Part shown: piece after piece, positions 46,513 through 55,479 of the stretch
Layout: each line of letters begins with the position of its first letter
Position numbering within the stretch: position 1 is the first letter of the stretch
Origin: Uliginosibacterium gangwonense DSM 18521
GTDB lineage: Bacteria > Pseudomonadota > Gammaproteobacteria > Burkholderiales > Rhodocyclaceae
Assembly (NCBI RefSeq): GCF_000373965.1
Contig: NZ_KB892846.1
Coordinates: 186,001-250,000 of the forward strand
DNA: 64,000 nt
Direction: 5' to 3'
Notes under the pieces: model-generated
What the model was told of the DNA's origin: nothing
What the model saw: only the letters and a program-made list of their open reading frames with translations
Database searches by the model: none
Made by a program: the position numbers and the translations under genes

Positions 46513-46862
46513 TGATTCACCTCAAGTGAAGAATTACTTTAAAAAGAGGGACATGAACATCAAAGTTCAAGAAAGTTCACAAGTTTTTACGCTCTTTAAG
46601 GGGAGGATGTGATGCAGCACAAAGCATCCGGCTCCCCTTGCCGCCCCTTGGAATACATTGAGCCCTGTGTCACCCACGATGCTCGTGAAAACAAGGGCAG
46701 AGCGCAGCATCAAGACTGTAGCCAAAAGACCTGGGGAGGCGCGCACAAGTTCCGCACAGACGCGGAGAAAAAAACGCCACCCGCCGCCAGCAAAAACTGA
46801 CCAAGGGGTGGCGCATAGGAACTGCCTGATCGGGCACATCCGATACCGACAGTTAAAGCAGA
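46513..46862. other. 350-base intergenic region with a possible small ORF
   Basis: Between the endopeptidase and maeB genes. A plus-strand frame of 62 codons (46612-46800, starting MQHKASGSPCRPLEYIEPCV) has a strong GGGGAGG ribosome binding site five bases before its ATG but no known family. GCCACCC near 46778 and GGGTGGC near 46806 are complementary arms with a long loop. No other feature is evident. Confidence 0.35.
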
Positions 46863-49139
46863 TCAGCTACGAGCCTGCCCGGCATCTACCACGGTAAGCG
46901 CCGTCATATTGACGATACGCCTGACTGTAGCCGTGGGAGTCAGGATGTGTACCGGTTTGGACGCCCCCAGCAGAATCGGGCCGATGGTCATCCCCTCCCC
47001 TGCCCCGGTCTTGAGCAGATTGAAGGCGATGTTCGCAGCATCCAGTGTGGGGAACATGAGCAGGTTGGCATCCTCACGCATGCGGGCGTTAGGAAATACC
47101 TGCAGGCGCACGGCATGATCCAACGCCGCATCGCCGTGCATCTCGCCTTCTACCTGGATATCCGGGCGGCGTTCATGCAACAGGCACAGCGCCTGACGCA
47201 TCTTCAACGCAGTCGGGGAATCTTCCGTGCCAAAGCTGGAGTGCGAAAGCAGGGCCACGTGCGGCACAATACCGAAACGGCTCAACTCTTCCGCCGCCAG
47301 ACAGGTTGCCTCGAAAATCTGCTCGGCCGTAGGATCGTAATTGACGTAGGTGTCGCACAGTGCAACGGTGCGCCCCGGCAGCATCAATATATTCATGGCA
47401 TACATGTGCTTGACGCCGGGGCTGCGGCCCAGCACATTTTCCACAAAGCGCAGGTGATGCTGCACAAGCCCTACCGTACCGCAGATCATGCCATCGGCCC
47501 AGCCGAACTTGAGCATCAGCGCGCCAATCAAGGTGGCACGGCGCCGCACATCGCGCTTGGCCACATCGGCGGACACGCCTCGACGCTCCATCAATTCGTG
47601 ATAGTGGGTCCACAACTCCTTGTAGCGCGGGTCAGAATCCTGGTTGACCAGTTCGAAATCGATCTCGGGGCGCAGGCGCAAACCAAAGCGATCAATATAC
47701 ATCTGGATGACATCCGGGCGACCGATCAACACCGGGCGGGCCATGCCTTCGTCCACCACGGTACGCACCGCGCGCAGCACCCGTTCGGATTCCCCTTCGG
47801 CAAAAATAATGCGTTTGGGATTGCGTTTGGCGGCGGCAAACACCGGTTTCATGATCAGCCCGGATTGCCAGACGAAGTTGTTCAATTGCTGGCGGTAGGC
47901 TTCCCAATCCGCAATCTCACGGGTGGCCACACCGGATTCAATCGCAGCCTTGGCCACAGCGGGGGCAATCTTTTCGATCAGACGCGGATCGAATGGTTTG
48001 GGAATGATGTATTCGGGGCCAAAGCTGATGGGCTGCTCGCCATAAGCAGCTGCCACCACATCGGATTGCTCGGCACGCGCCAACTCGGCAATTGCCCGCA
48101 AGGCTGCTAACTGCATTTCATCATTGATGGTTGTGGCCCCCACATCCAGGGCCCCCCGGAAGATGAAGGGGAAACACAACACATTGTTGACCTGGTTGGG
48201 ATGGTCTGAGCGCCCGGTTGCCATGATTGCATCAGGGCGCAGTTCCCTGACGATTTCCGGCATGATCTCCGGGGTCGGGTTCGCCAATGCCAGGATCATG
48301 GGGTGGGGTGCCATACTGGCGAGCATCTCGGGCTTGAGCACGCCTGCGGCAGACAAACCAAGGAACACATCCGCGCCGTCCAGCACTTCAGCCAGGGTGC
48401 GCGCATCAGTCTTCTTGGCAAAGCGGGCCTTGAGCGGGTCCATCTCTTCGATGCGGCCCTCATACACCACACCCTTGATGTCGGTGACCCAGATGTTCTC
48501 AACCGGCACACCAAGCATGACAAGCAGATCAAGGCAGGCCAGCGCCGCCGCCCCGGCCCCAGAAGTCACCAGCTTGACCTTGTCCAGCGCCTTGCCTTGC
48601 AGATGTAGACCATTGAGAATTGCCGCGCCCACAACGATGGCCGTGCCATGCTGGTCGTCGTGGAAAACTGGGATCTTCATCCGCTCACGCAACTTGCGCT
48701 CAATATAAAAGCACTCGGGCGCCTTGATATCTTCCAGATTGATGCCACCAAAAGTGGGTTCGAGCGAGGCGATGATGTCGATCAGGCGATCCGGATCACG
48801 CTCGTTGATCTCTATGTCAAAGACATCGATGTTGGCAAACTTCTTGAATAGAACCCCCTTGCCTTCCATCACCGGTTTGGCCGCCAAAGGCCCAATCGCA
48901 CCCAGCCCCAGCACCGCCGTACCATTGGTCACCACGCCGATCAGGTTGCTGCGCGAGGTATAGCGGCTGGCGGTTGTCGGATCATCCACGATTGCATCAC
49001 AGGCGGCAGCCACCCCTGGAGAATATGCCATTGACAAATCACGTTGACTGATCAATGCCTTGGTGGGAACCACGGCAATTTTGCCAGGTTGTGGGTAGGC
49101 ATGATATTCCAGTGCTGCCGCGCGAATGCTCTCATCCAT
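46863..49139 (-). CDS. maeB: NADP-dependent malic enzyme with phosphotransacetylase-like domain (MaeB)
   Basis: A 758-residue two-domain protein. The N-terminal malic enzyme (about 1-430) has [31 protein letters not shown] and an NAD(P)-binding [16 protein letters not shown]. The C-terminal domain resembles phosphotransacetylase ([23 protein letters not shown]) and is thought to be regulatory. It oxidatively decarboxylates malate to pyruvate, giving NADPH. The 758-residue size is the standard MaeB length. Confidence 0.97.
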   Translation of the reverse strand: MDESIRAAALEYHAYPQPGKIAVVPTKALISQRDLSMAYSPGVAAACDAIVDDPTTASRYTSRSNLIGVVTNGTAVLGLGAIGPLAAKPVMEGKGVLFKKFANIDVFDIEINERDPDRLIDIIASLEPTFGGINLEDIKAPECFYIERKLRERMKIPVFHDDQHGTAIVVGAAILNGLHLQGKALDKVKLVTSGAGAAALACLDLLVMLGVPVENIWVTDIKGVVYEGRIEEMDPLKARFAKKTDARTLAEVLDGADVFLGLSAAGVLKPEMLASMAPHPMILALANPTPEIMPEIVRELRPDAIMATGRSDHPNQVNNVLCFPFIFRGALDVGATTINDEMQLAALRAIAELARAEQSDVVAAAYGEQPISFGPEYIIPKPFDPRLIEKIAPAVAKAAIESGVATREIADWEAYRQQLNNFVWQSGLIMKPVFAAAKRNPKRIIFAEGESERVLRAVRTVVDEGMARPVLIGRPDVIQMYIDRFGLRLRPEIDFELVNQDSDPRYKELWTHYHELMERRGVSADVAKRDVRRRATLIGALMLKFGWADGMICGTVGLVQHHLRFVENVLGRSPGVKHMYAMNILMLPGRTVALCDTYVNYDPTAEQIFEATCLAAEELSRFGIVPHVALLSHSSFGTEDSPTALKMRQALCLLHERRPDIQVEGEMHGDAALDHAVRLQVFPNARMREDANLLMFPTLDAANIAFNLLKTGAGEGMTIGPILLGASKPVHILTPTATVRRIVNMTALTVVDAGQARS

Positions 49140-49290
49140 CAGGGTCTCTCCTTATATTGCAGTGTTGTCCTGCGTAATATCTCCATTCTAAGCTGGAAGC
49201 AGGTGAACACAGAACAGAAACCCATTCAGGCAGTTGACGCAAAGCGCTGTACGGTTGCCCTGAGTGGATTAAACTCGCCCCTTCCACCTG

Positions 49291-50481
49291 ATGTTCTCAA
49301 TGGATACATCCATGCAAACCCAGCGCCCTTCCTTGCTCGCAGAACGCCTGAATGGCATTCCTCCTTTTCATGTCATGGAACTATTGGCGCGTGCCCAACA
49401 GCTTCAGGCACAAGGTAAAGATGTGATTCACATGGAGGTAGGCGAACCGGACTTCCCTACGTCGGAACCGGTATTGGCTGCAGCGCGGGCGTTTTTGGAC
49501 AACGGACAGGTACGCTATACCCCTGCCCTGGGTTTGCCGCAATTGCGTGCTGCCATCTCGGATTTTTATCGCACACAGTTCCAGGCCGCCGTACCTGCTG
49601 AGCGCATTGTGATCACAGCGGGCGCGTCTGGCGCACTACTGTTGACTGTCGCCGCCTTGACCAATCCCGGTGAAGAATGGTTGTTGACTGACCCCGGTTA
49701 TCCGTGTAACCGCCAGTTCATCCAGGCATTCGGCGGCAAGGTCAAAGCCTTGGAAGTGGATGCATCCACCGCCTACCAGCCCAGCCCGGCACAAATTGAC
49801 GCGGCCTGGGGGCCTAACACCAAGGCCGCGCTGGTGGCGAGCCCATCCAACCCGACAGGAACACTCATCAAGCCCGATGTGCTCAATACGCTGGCCGATA
49901 TCGCCGCACAGCATGGCGGTTGCCTGTTGGTGGATGAAATCTATCAGGGCTTGGTCTACGGGCAAGCCGCCAGCACCGTGCTCGCCATGCGTGATGATGT
50001 CTTTGTGGTCAACAGCTTCTCGAAGTATTTCGGGATGACTGGCTGGCGCCTGGGTTGGCTGGTCGTGCCGGAAGAATTCACCCGGCACGTGGAGAAACTG
50101 GCCCAGCACCTCTATATTGCGCCGTCCACGCCAGCACAATACGCAGCATTGGCGGCTTTCTCCGCAGAGAATCTGGCGATTCTGGAAGCGCGCAGGCAAG
50201 CCTTTGGCGAGCGCCGCAACACACTGCTCACAGGGCTACGTGCTCTGGGTTTCGGGATCGACAGCGAGCCGGAGGGTGCGTTCTATATATACGCCAACGT
50301 CGCCCACCTGGGGGGCGACAGCATGGCGCTGGCACACCGCCTGCTGGAGCAGGCGCATGTGGCCACCACACCGGGGATAGACTTTGGCAGCCACCGGGCT
50401 GAGCAGCATCTGCGCATTGCCTATACCACCGAGGTGGCCCGGATTGAGGAGGCCTTGGCACGGATCAAGACCGCGCTCTAG
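49291..50481 (+). CDS. Class I/II PLP-dependent aminotransferase
   Basis: About 396 residues, fold type I. It has GEPDFPTSEPVL, a PSNPTGT motif, DEIYQGLVYG, and the PLP lysine in NSFSKYFGMTGWRLGW (Lys245). It transfers amino groups between an amino acid and a 2-oxo acid; aspartate, alanine or aromatic substrates cannot be separated by eye. In-frame ATGs at 49300 and 49312 are possible starts because no clear ribosome binding site marks the first. Confidence 0.92.
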   Translation: MFSMDTSMQTQRPSLLAERLNGIPPFHVMELLARAQQLQAQGKDVIHMEVGEPDFPTSEPVLAAARAFLDNGQVRYTPALGLPQLRAAISDFYRTQFQAAVPAERIVITAGASGALLLTVAALTNPGEEWLLTDPGYPCNRQFIQAFGGKVKALEVDASTAYQPSPAQIDAAWGPNTKAALVASPSNPTGTLIKPDVLNTLADIAAQHGGCLLVDEIYQGLVYGQAASTVLAMRDDVFVVNSFSKYFGMTGWRLGWLVVPEEFTRHVEKLAQHLYIAPSTPAQYAALAAFSAENLAILEARRQAFGERRNTLLTGLRALGFGIDSEPEGAFYIYANVAHLGGDSMALAHRLLEQAHVATTPGIDFGSHRAEQHLRIAYTTEVARIEEALARIKTAL

Positions 50482-50485
50482 CCTC

Positions 50486-51259
50486 TCAACTGGCTGGATC
50501 GGTGCTGGCCCGTGTAGAGGAGGCTACACGGCTCCCCTTGGCCGCTGCAGCGATCTGTTTGAGGCGCTCAAACTCGTTGAGCACGCGGCTGGAGTAGCCC
50601 ATATTGGGGTCGTTGGATGCCCCAGCGTAAGACTGCAGCGCCATCTCCAGATTGCCGCCGGTGATCCGCAGGTAATCCTTGAGGATCTGCGCGCCGACTC
50701 GAATGTTTTCATTCGGGTCAAACAAGGCCGCATTGCCCTTGTCAGCCGTAATCTTGTCGTGGTGGTACTTGGGGATGATCTGCATCAGCCCCTGTGCGCC
50801 AAACACGCTCTCGGCAAACGGATTGAAGCCCGACTCAACCGTCACCACCGCCAACACCAGCAAAGGGTCCAGACCATTGGCACGGGCCTCCTTGTCGGCA
50901 GTCTTGAACAGCGCCTCCATCATCACCGGCGACACCTTGTGGCGCTTGGCGATGGCCGCAGCCACGCGTCGCTGCTCAGGCGTAAGCGCAGTGTCAGCCG
51001 TTGATTCCTCAGTGGCCACTTCGGCGGAGTCCTCCACCGCCACATCGGCAGCCTCTGCACTGGTTTGGGGCAGATCCATCCCCACGTACTCAGCAAACAG
51101 CTTGCGTGGGTTCAAACCCTCCGAGCCGTGCTGGGTCACCAGAAAACCAACTGAACCAATCACCATCACCCCGATCATCACAAAACCGCCGTGAACAAAA
51201 TGCAGGGCAAAAGTGAGCAAGTGTCGCGCAAATTTCGACAAATAAGCGAATTTACTCAT
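50486..51259 (-). CDS. Membrane-anchored lytic transglycosylase (SLT domain)
   Basis: A 257-residue protein with an N-terminal membrane helix (about 23-44), an acidic linker and a C-terminal SLT domain with the catalytic glutamate in VTVESGFNPFAESVFGAQGLMQIIPKYH, then NIRVGAQILKDYL and ALQSYAGASN. It cleaves glycan strands of peptidoglycan, giving 1,6-anhydro ends. The ATG at 51259 has CAGGAG upstream. A long, strongly folded 5' leader (51343-51430) precedes it and may control expression. Confidence 0.92.
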   Translation of the reverse strand: MSKFAYLSKFARHLLTFALHFVHGGFVMIGVMVIGSVGFLVTQHGSEGLNPRKLFAEYVGMDLPQTSAEAADVAVEDSAEVATEESTADTALTPEQRRVAAAIAKRHKVSPVMMEALFKTADKEARANGLDPLLVLAVVTVESGFNPFAESVFGAQGLMQIIPKYHHDKITADKGNAALFDPNENIRVGAQILKDYLRITGGNLEMALQSYAGASNDPNMGYSSRVLNEFERLKQIAAAAKGSRVASSTRASTDPAS

Positions 51260-51642
51260 GCAAATAACTCCTGTCCGAAAAGGCCCAAGCCAAACGCAGA
51301 CACGAGAACACATCACGTGCTCGCCGTTTGAATTGGAATCGTCAGGCCCCAGTTCTACTGAAAGGTGAGGGGCACACCGGAAGTCTCCCGGCAAAGGTGC
51401 CGGGCTACTGCTGAAAAGCAGTCACGCCTGCCAAGCGCTACTGCCCAAAAGGTCTATTTATTAAGGCATATGGGTGCGATTGATTGCCCGGATTATTCAC
51501 TTTTCAACCCGTTCAGATCAGATCACTTGTTTTGACGCAGCGCAGTCTATTGATTTAACACAGGATTGTCAATCCCACCGCAAACCCGCGCCAATCCTAG
51601 GGATGCACAAGACATACATAAAAAGCATATCTCCCAGGCAAC
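51260..51642. other. Leader region and flanking intergenic DNA
   Basis: Outside the structured leader there is an AT-rich stretch on the minus strand around 51455-51470 (AATAAATAG) that could hold the promoter -10 box. Nothing else is evident up to the terminator of the histone-like gene. Confidence 0.4.
51343..51430 (-). ncRNA. Structured 5' leader of the lytic transglycosylase gene (candidate cis-regulatory RNA)
   Basis: On the minus strand three hairpins sit inside a closing stem. The closing stem is CAGG 51343-51346 with CCTG 51427-51430. Hairpin 1 is ACTGC 51407-51411 with GCAGT 51418-51422. Hairpin 2 is CCCGGC 51387-51392 with GCCGGG 51399-51404. Hairpin 3 is CCCC 51347-51350 with GGGG 51369-51372. 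CAGTAG occurs three times in this RNA and its 5' flank. The leader ends about 84 bases before the ATG. No coding frame fits, and it does not match the cyclic-di-GMP, fluoride, SAH, ZTP or manganese riboswitch cores that I can recall. Confidence 0.5.
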
Positions 51643-51672
51643 AAAAAAGGGCGCCGAAGCGCCCTTGTTTTT
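51643..51672 (-). terminator. Terminator of the histone-H1-like gene
   Basis: GGGCGC (51649-51654), loop CGAA, GCGCCC (51659-51664), followed on the minus strand by six T. It lies 14 bases after the stop codon. Confidence 0.92.
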
Positions 51673-51685
51673 ACCCCGCTGAAAA

Positions 51686-52540
51686 TCAGGGACGATCACC
51701 TTCCGGGAACGGCCACTTTTCGGCGGAAACCGGCTCGGCTGCTGCGGTGTCAACCTGGGGTACAACGGCCTCGGCCACCTGCGGTGCGGCCGCTGCAGCG
51801 CTTGCTGCCTTAGGCTTTCTGCCCGGTTTCTTTTTGGCCACTACAGCTGCCTTGGCGGGAGCCGCTTTCTTGGCGCTTGTTGCCCTTTTGGTCACAGGCT
51901 TAGCTTCGACAGCCGCGGCCTTCTTCGCAGGCGCTGCTTTCTTGGCTACGGCCTTTTTGGCTGGTGCCTTGGTCGCGGCGACTTTCTTGGTAGCAACGGC
52001 CTTTTTGGCGGGCGTTGCCTTGGCTGCGGCCTTCTTCACGGCAGGCTTGGCGGCGGCCTTGGCAGAAGCCTTTTTGGCAACAGGCGCCTTCTTGGCTGCG
52101 GCAGCTTTCTTCGGTGCTGCGGCCTTTTTGGCGGGCGCGGCTGCCTTGGCTGCAGCCTTCTTCACGGCAGGCTTAGCTGCAGCCTTGGCGGGGGCCTTCT
52201 TGGCGGCAGTAACCTTGGCGGTTGCTGCCTTGGTTGCCTTCTTGGCCACCGGCTTGGCGGCAGCTACTTTCTTGGTTGCGGCTTTGACTGCGGGCTTAGC
52301 GGCGACGGCCTTCTTCGCCGTGGTCTTGGCGGCAGCCTTCTTCACTGCAGGCTTGGCGGCTGCAGCTGTTTTTTTGGCTGCGGGTTTTACTGCCACGGCC
52401 TTTGCTGCGGTCTTCTTCACTGCAGTCTTCTTCACTGCGGGTTTGGCCGCAGCGGCTTTGGCTGCGGGTTTGCTTGCTGCCTTGGTTGCCGTTTTCTTAG
52501 CGGCTACCTTGGCCTTTTCTGTCGACTTTGCTGTTGCCAT
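51686..52540 (-). CDS. Histone-H1-like, Lys/Ala-rich nucleoid protein
   Basis: A 284-residue protein made mostly of repeated Lys-Ala-Pro modules such as KKAAAKTTAKKAVAAKPA and PAKKAAAPKKAAAAKK, with a different C-terminal 40 residues containing a KKKPGRKPKA AT-hook-like motif. It resembles AlgP and bacterial histone-H1-like proteins that bind DNA non-specifically. The repeats make the gene internally repetitive, so its length may vary between strains. A strong GGAGG-type site precedes the ATG. Confidence 0.9.
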   Translation of the reverse strand: MATAKSTEKAKVAAKKTATKAASKPAAKAAAAKPAVKKTAVKKTAAKAVAVKPAAKKTAAAAKPAVKKAAAKTTAKKAVAAKPAVKAATKKVAAAKPVAKKATKAATAKVTAAKKAPAKAAAKPAVKKAAAKAAAPAKKAAAPKKAAAAKKAPVAKKASAKAAAKPAVKKAAAKATPAKKAVATKKVAATKAPAKKAVAKKAAPAKKAAAVEAKPVTKRATSAKKAAPAKAAVVAKKKPGRKPKAASAAAAAPQVAEAVVPQVDTAAAEPVSAEKWPFPEGDRP

Positions 52541-53500
52541 ATCACACCTCCAGGTTATCGCCTCTTCGATTCATCGGCGTAGTAAAACGCGCCGTTGCTC
52601 TGGTAAGCATACTGGCGCAAAGCCGCGCGAGTAGCGCGGAAAAAACTTTTGGGAACACAATGGCGCGAGGGTACGCAATACAGCACGTCTCCATGACTGA
52701 TGCTTCACACCATATGCATGACTCCTGACACTAATTGCCACGGAGCAAACAATCCTTGCAGATACGATGGGGGAGGAAATGCCAGAAATACGGTGAGAAA
52801 CCCCGCCAGCAACCCGGCCGACGACTCGATCAACGCCATGATTGCGATGAGAGCAGATTAATTCATTCACCGTGGTCTTCTGTACATTCCGCTTGCTGGC
52901 TATGTGTGCCAAACATCTATCCCCGAACCATATGTACGCAACCCGTACAACGTATCTCAAATACTCCGCTACCTGGAGGTGCGGCGAGTTCTGATTTTTG
53001 TCTACTCGAACGCGGAACGCTTTTCTGAACAAGAAGCTCATCGCAAACACCGGGTTCGAATCATCACAAAAATCAGAGCATGTCATTATCCTGTAAACCA
53101 AAAACCAACCCGAATCAAGTTATTTCTTTCTTTTGCGCAAAAAAGACCGCACTTTGTTACCTACGGCACGCTGCACCACCCACCATGCTTCCGCCATGCA
53201 GGATATCGGGCCGCAGATTTCGCCCTCTTCCATTGCATCGGGATGAGGTAGAAAAACCAGGTTTCACCACCAGACTTTCCTCCCGTTGCATGACTTCATG
53301 CCCCCACATCAACCCCCCGTGAATCTGCACACATGGCGGAGGCGATCACAGCTTCCTGTATGTAGTAGGCACAAGCGGTTTTTACACTAACCGTGGGGGG
53401 AGTGCAACAGCAAAACACATACGCTCGTCAGTATTGATGTAAAAGATAGTTGTACGGCATGGAAAGAAACGGTTTTTACCCGTTCAGACACCCTGCGCGG
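52541..53500. other. 960-base region without a convincing gene
   Basis: The longest gap in the window. A 44-codon minus-strand frame (52705-52839), MALIESSAGLLAGFLTVFLA onward, is hydrophobic enough for one membrane helix but has no ribosome binding site. A 176-codon minus-strand frame (52571-53101) has no family similarity and odd composition. The DNA is AT-richer than its surroundings. It may hold the histone-like gene promoter, decayed genes or an unrecognised small RNA. Confidence 0.4.
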
Positions 53501-54061
53501 CTAAATGGATAGAGCTTGCAGCAAGCGTTGGAATAGCGACCAGTCAAAACATGGGCCGGGGTCTGTTTTACGCCCCGGCGCAACATCGCTATGCCCTACC
53601 ACTTCACGGATCGGGTAGTGTGTTTGCAGGCAGTGCACAAGGCTCGCAAGGCTTTGATATTGGAGCGGCTCAAAGGGCAGCGTATCGCAGCCTTCCAGTT
53701 CGATGCCGATGGAAAAATCATTGCAGCGCTCCCGCCCCCACCAAGAGGAAACCCCTGCATGCCATGCACGATCCTGTACGCTGACAAACTGGATCAGTTC
53801 CCCATCACGACGAATGAAAAAATGCGCGGAAACGCGCAGTTCATGAATCCCTGCGTAGTAGGGATGTTCATTGGCATCTAGGGTATTGGTGAACAACTGC
53901 TCAACCCCTGGGCCACCGAATTGATCTGGCGGCAGGCTGATTGCATGCACCACCACCAGGCTGGGGATTTCGTCGTTTGTGCGCTTGTCATGGTTGGGAG
54001 AAACCACCCGGCGGGCCTGCTCCACCCACCCCGCTACACACTGCCAGCCAGCGTTGCTCAC
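53501..54061 (-). CDS. ampD: 1,6-anhydro-N-acetylmuramyl-L-alanine amidase AmpD
   Basis: A 186-residue zinc amidase that removes the peptide from anhydro-muropeptides in cytoplasmic cell-wall recycling. Zinc ligands are His39 (VVHAISLP), His157 and Asp167 (GHSDVAPGRKTDPG). The middle has VSAHFFIRRDGELIQFVS and FSIGIELEG, as usual. The GTG start overlaps the pilR stop by four bases, so it is translated with the pilus regulators. Linkage of ampD to pilSR is common in betaproteobacteria. Confidence 0.95.
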   Translation of the reverse strand: MSNAGWQCVAGWVEQARRVVSPNHDKRTNDEIPSLVVVHAISLPPDQFGGPGVEQLFTNTLDANEHPYYAGIHELRVSAHFFIRRDGELIQFVSVQDRAWHAGVSSWWGRERCNDFSIGIELEGCDTLPFEPLQYQSLASLVHCLQTHYPIREVVGHSDVAPGRKTDPGPCFDWSLFQRLLQALSI

Positions 54062-55479
54062 ACCTCGTCCCCACTATCGCTCTTGTCGTTCTTTTCCCCC
54101 TTCATGCCCAGGCGTTCCATGCGATAGCGCAGCGAGCGGAAGGTCACCCCCAGGACACGCGCCGCTGCAGTACGATTACCGGATGTCTTGCCCAAGGCTT
54201 CGACAATAGCCTGCCGCTCAACGTTATCCAAATAATCCTGCAAGGCAGTGCTGCCCACTGCTGCACCGATATCAATCGGCGCGCTCCCCAAGCCCTCGCT
54301 TTCACCTGGATCAAGATGCAGATCCTCAATGTCAATCTCATCACCCAATACAAGCGCCAGGGCACGCTCAAGAATGTTCTCCAATTCACGCACGTTGCCA
54401 GGGAAAGAATACGCCAGCAAGGCTTCATGCGCGCGCTTGGTCAGATGAGGTGGACGCATCCCCGCCTCTGCCGACAGGCGTTCGAGAATACTGTTGGCCA
54501 GCACCGGAATGTCGTCCCGGCGATCCCGCAAAGCAGGCATTTTCAACTCGATCACGTTGAGCCGGTAGAACAGATCCTGCCGGAATCTGCCTTGTTCGAC
54601 GCGCTCTTTCAAATTCTGGTGGGTAGCAGAAACGATGCGCACATCCACCGCGATTTCCTGCGTATCGCCAATCCGGCGTACCCGCTTTTCCTGGATGGCA
54701 CGGAGCAATTTCACCTGCATGGTCAGCGGAAGATCTGCTACTTCATCCAGAAAGAGCGTACCGCCATTGGCGGCCTGGAAAAAGCCATCCCGATCTGATT
54801 CGGCCCCGGTAAATGCCCCTTTGCGATAGCCGAAGAATTCACTTTCCATCAGGTTTTCCGGAATCGCTCCACAGTTGACGCCCACAAACGGTTTCTCGGC
54901 GCGCGGCCCAAGGCTATGGATCAGGCGCGCAGCACGCTCCTTACCGCTGCCTGATTCACCTGAAATATAGACAGGTGCCTGACTGCGCGAGAGGCGTTCG
55001 ATCAACGAGCGTACCTGCGCCATCGCGGCAGATTCCCCTGTCAAGTTGGCAGCGGCCTTCTCCGGCTTGACCTGGGGCTTATGCACTTCCAGCGCAGACT
55101 TCACCAAGGCACGCAGTTGCTCCAGCGATACAGGCTTGGACAGATAATCAAACGCCCCCGCTTTCAAGGCAGCCACTGCATTATCCATGCTGCCATGGGC
55201 GGTAATCACTGCAACCGGCGTATCAATACAATGCTCGGTAATATATTCGACGACCTCCAATCCCTCACCGTCTCCCAGACGCATATCCGTCAGACACATG
55301 CGATAGTGGCCAGCCGCCAACTTGGCACGCGCCTCGGCAACAGAGGCTGCCGCATCCGTTGCCAAGCCCATGCGCAGCAACGATAGCTCGATGAGTTCCC
55401 GAATGTCATCCTCATCATCCACGACCAGCACATCCGCAACCTTTGTCTTGTTGCGACGGTCCACTGTTTCAGCGGTCAT
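54058..55479 (-). CDS. pilR: PilR, sigma-54-dependent response regulator
   Basis: A 473-residue NtrC-family activator: a receiver domain with phospho-acceptor Asp65 in CLTDMRLGDGEGL, an AAA+ domain with Walker A GESGSGKE (174-181) and the sigma-54 contact loop GAFTGA (221-226), and a C-terminal Fis-type helix-turn-helix (NRTAAARVLGVTFRSLRYRMERLGM). It should activate the three pilin genes at 9417-13340, which carry GG-N10-GC promoters. It overlaps pilS (ATGA) and ampD (GTGA). Confidence 0.94.
   Translation of the reverse strand: MTAETVDRRNKTKVADVLVVDDEDDIRELIELSLLRMGLATDAAASVAEARAKLAAGHYRMCLTDMRLGDGEGLEVVEYITEHCIDTPVAVITAHGSMDNAVAALKAGAFDYLSKPVSLEQLRALVKSALEVHKPQVKPEKAAANLTGESAAMAQVRSLIERLSRSQAPVYISGESGSGKERAARLIHSLGPRAEKPFVGVNCGAIPENLMESEFFGYRKGAFTGAESDRDGFFQAANGGTLFLDEVADLPLTMQVKLLRAIQEKRVRRIGDTQEIAVDVRIVSATHQNLKERVEQGRFRQDLFYRLNVIELKMPALRDRRDDIPVLANSILERLSAEAGMRPPHLTKRAHEALLAYSFPGNVRELENILERALALVLGDEIDIEDLHLDPGESEGLGSAPIDIGAAVGSTALQDYLDNVERQAIVEALGKTSGNRTAAARVLGVTFRSLRYRMERLGMKGEKNDKSDSGDEV

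Noticed and set aside
46947-48110. Long plus-strand open frame (387 codons)
   Set aside because: It is a shadow of maeB, with composition typical of an antisense frame.
51343-51430. Known cyclic-di-GMP-I or manganese (yybP-ykoY) riboswitch
   Set aside because: The conserved core sequences of those classes that I can recall are not present; only the general junction shape is similar.
51850-52500. Repeat array that could look like CRISPR or a satellite
   Set aside because: Repeats are short, imperfect and in coding frame with the Lys-Ala-Pro modules; there are no unique spacers.
51474-52634. Plus-strand frame encoding an Ala/Phe/Leu-rich membrane-like protein
   Set aside because: The apparent hydrophobic repeats are the reverse complement of the Lys/Ala repeats of the histone-like gene.
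52571-53101. 176-codon minus-strand frame as a gene
   Set aside because: No ribosome binding site, no recognisable domain, and a composition unlike the neighbours.
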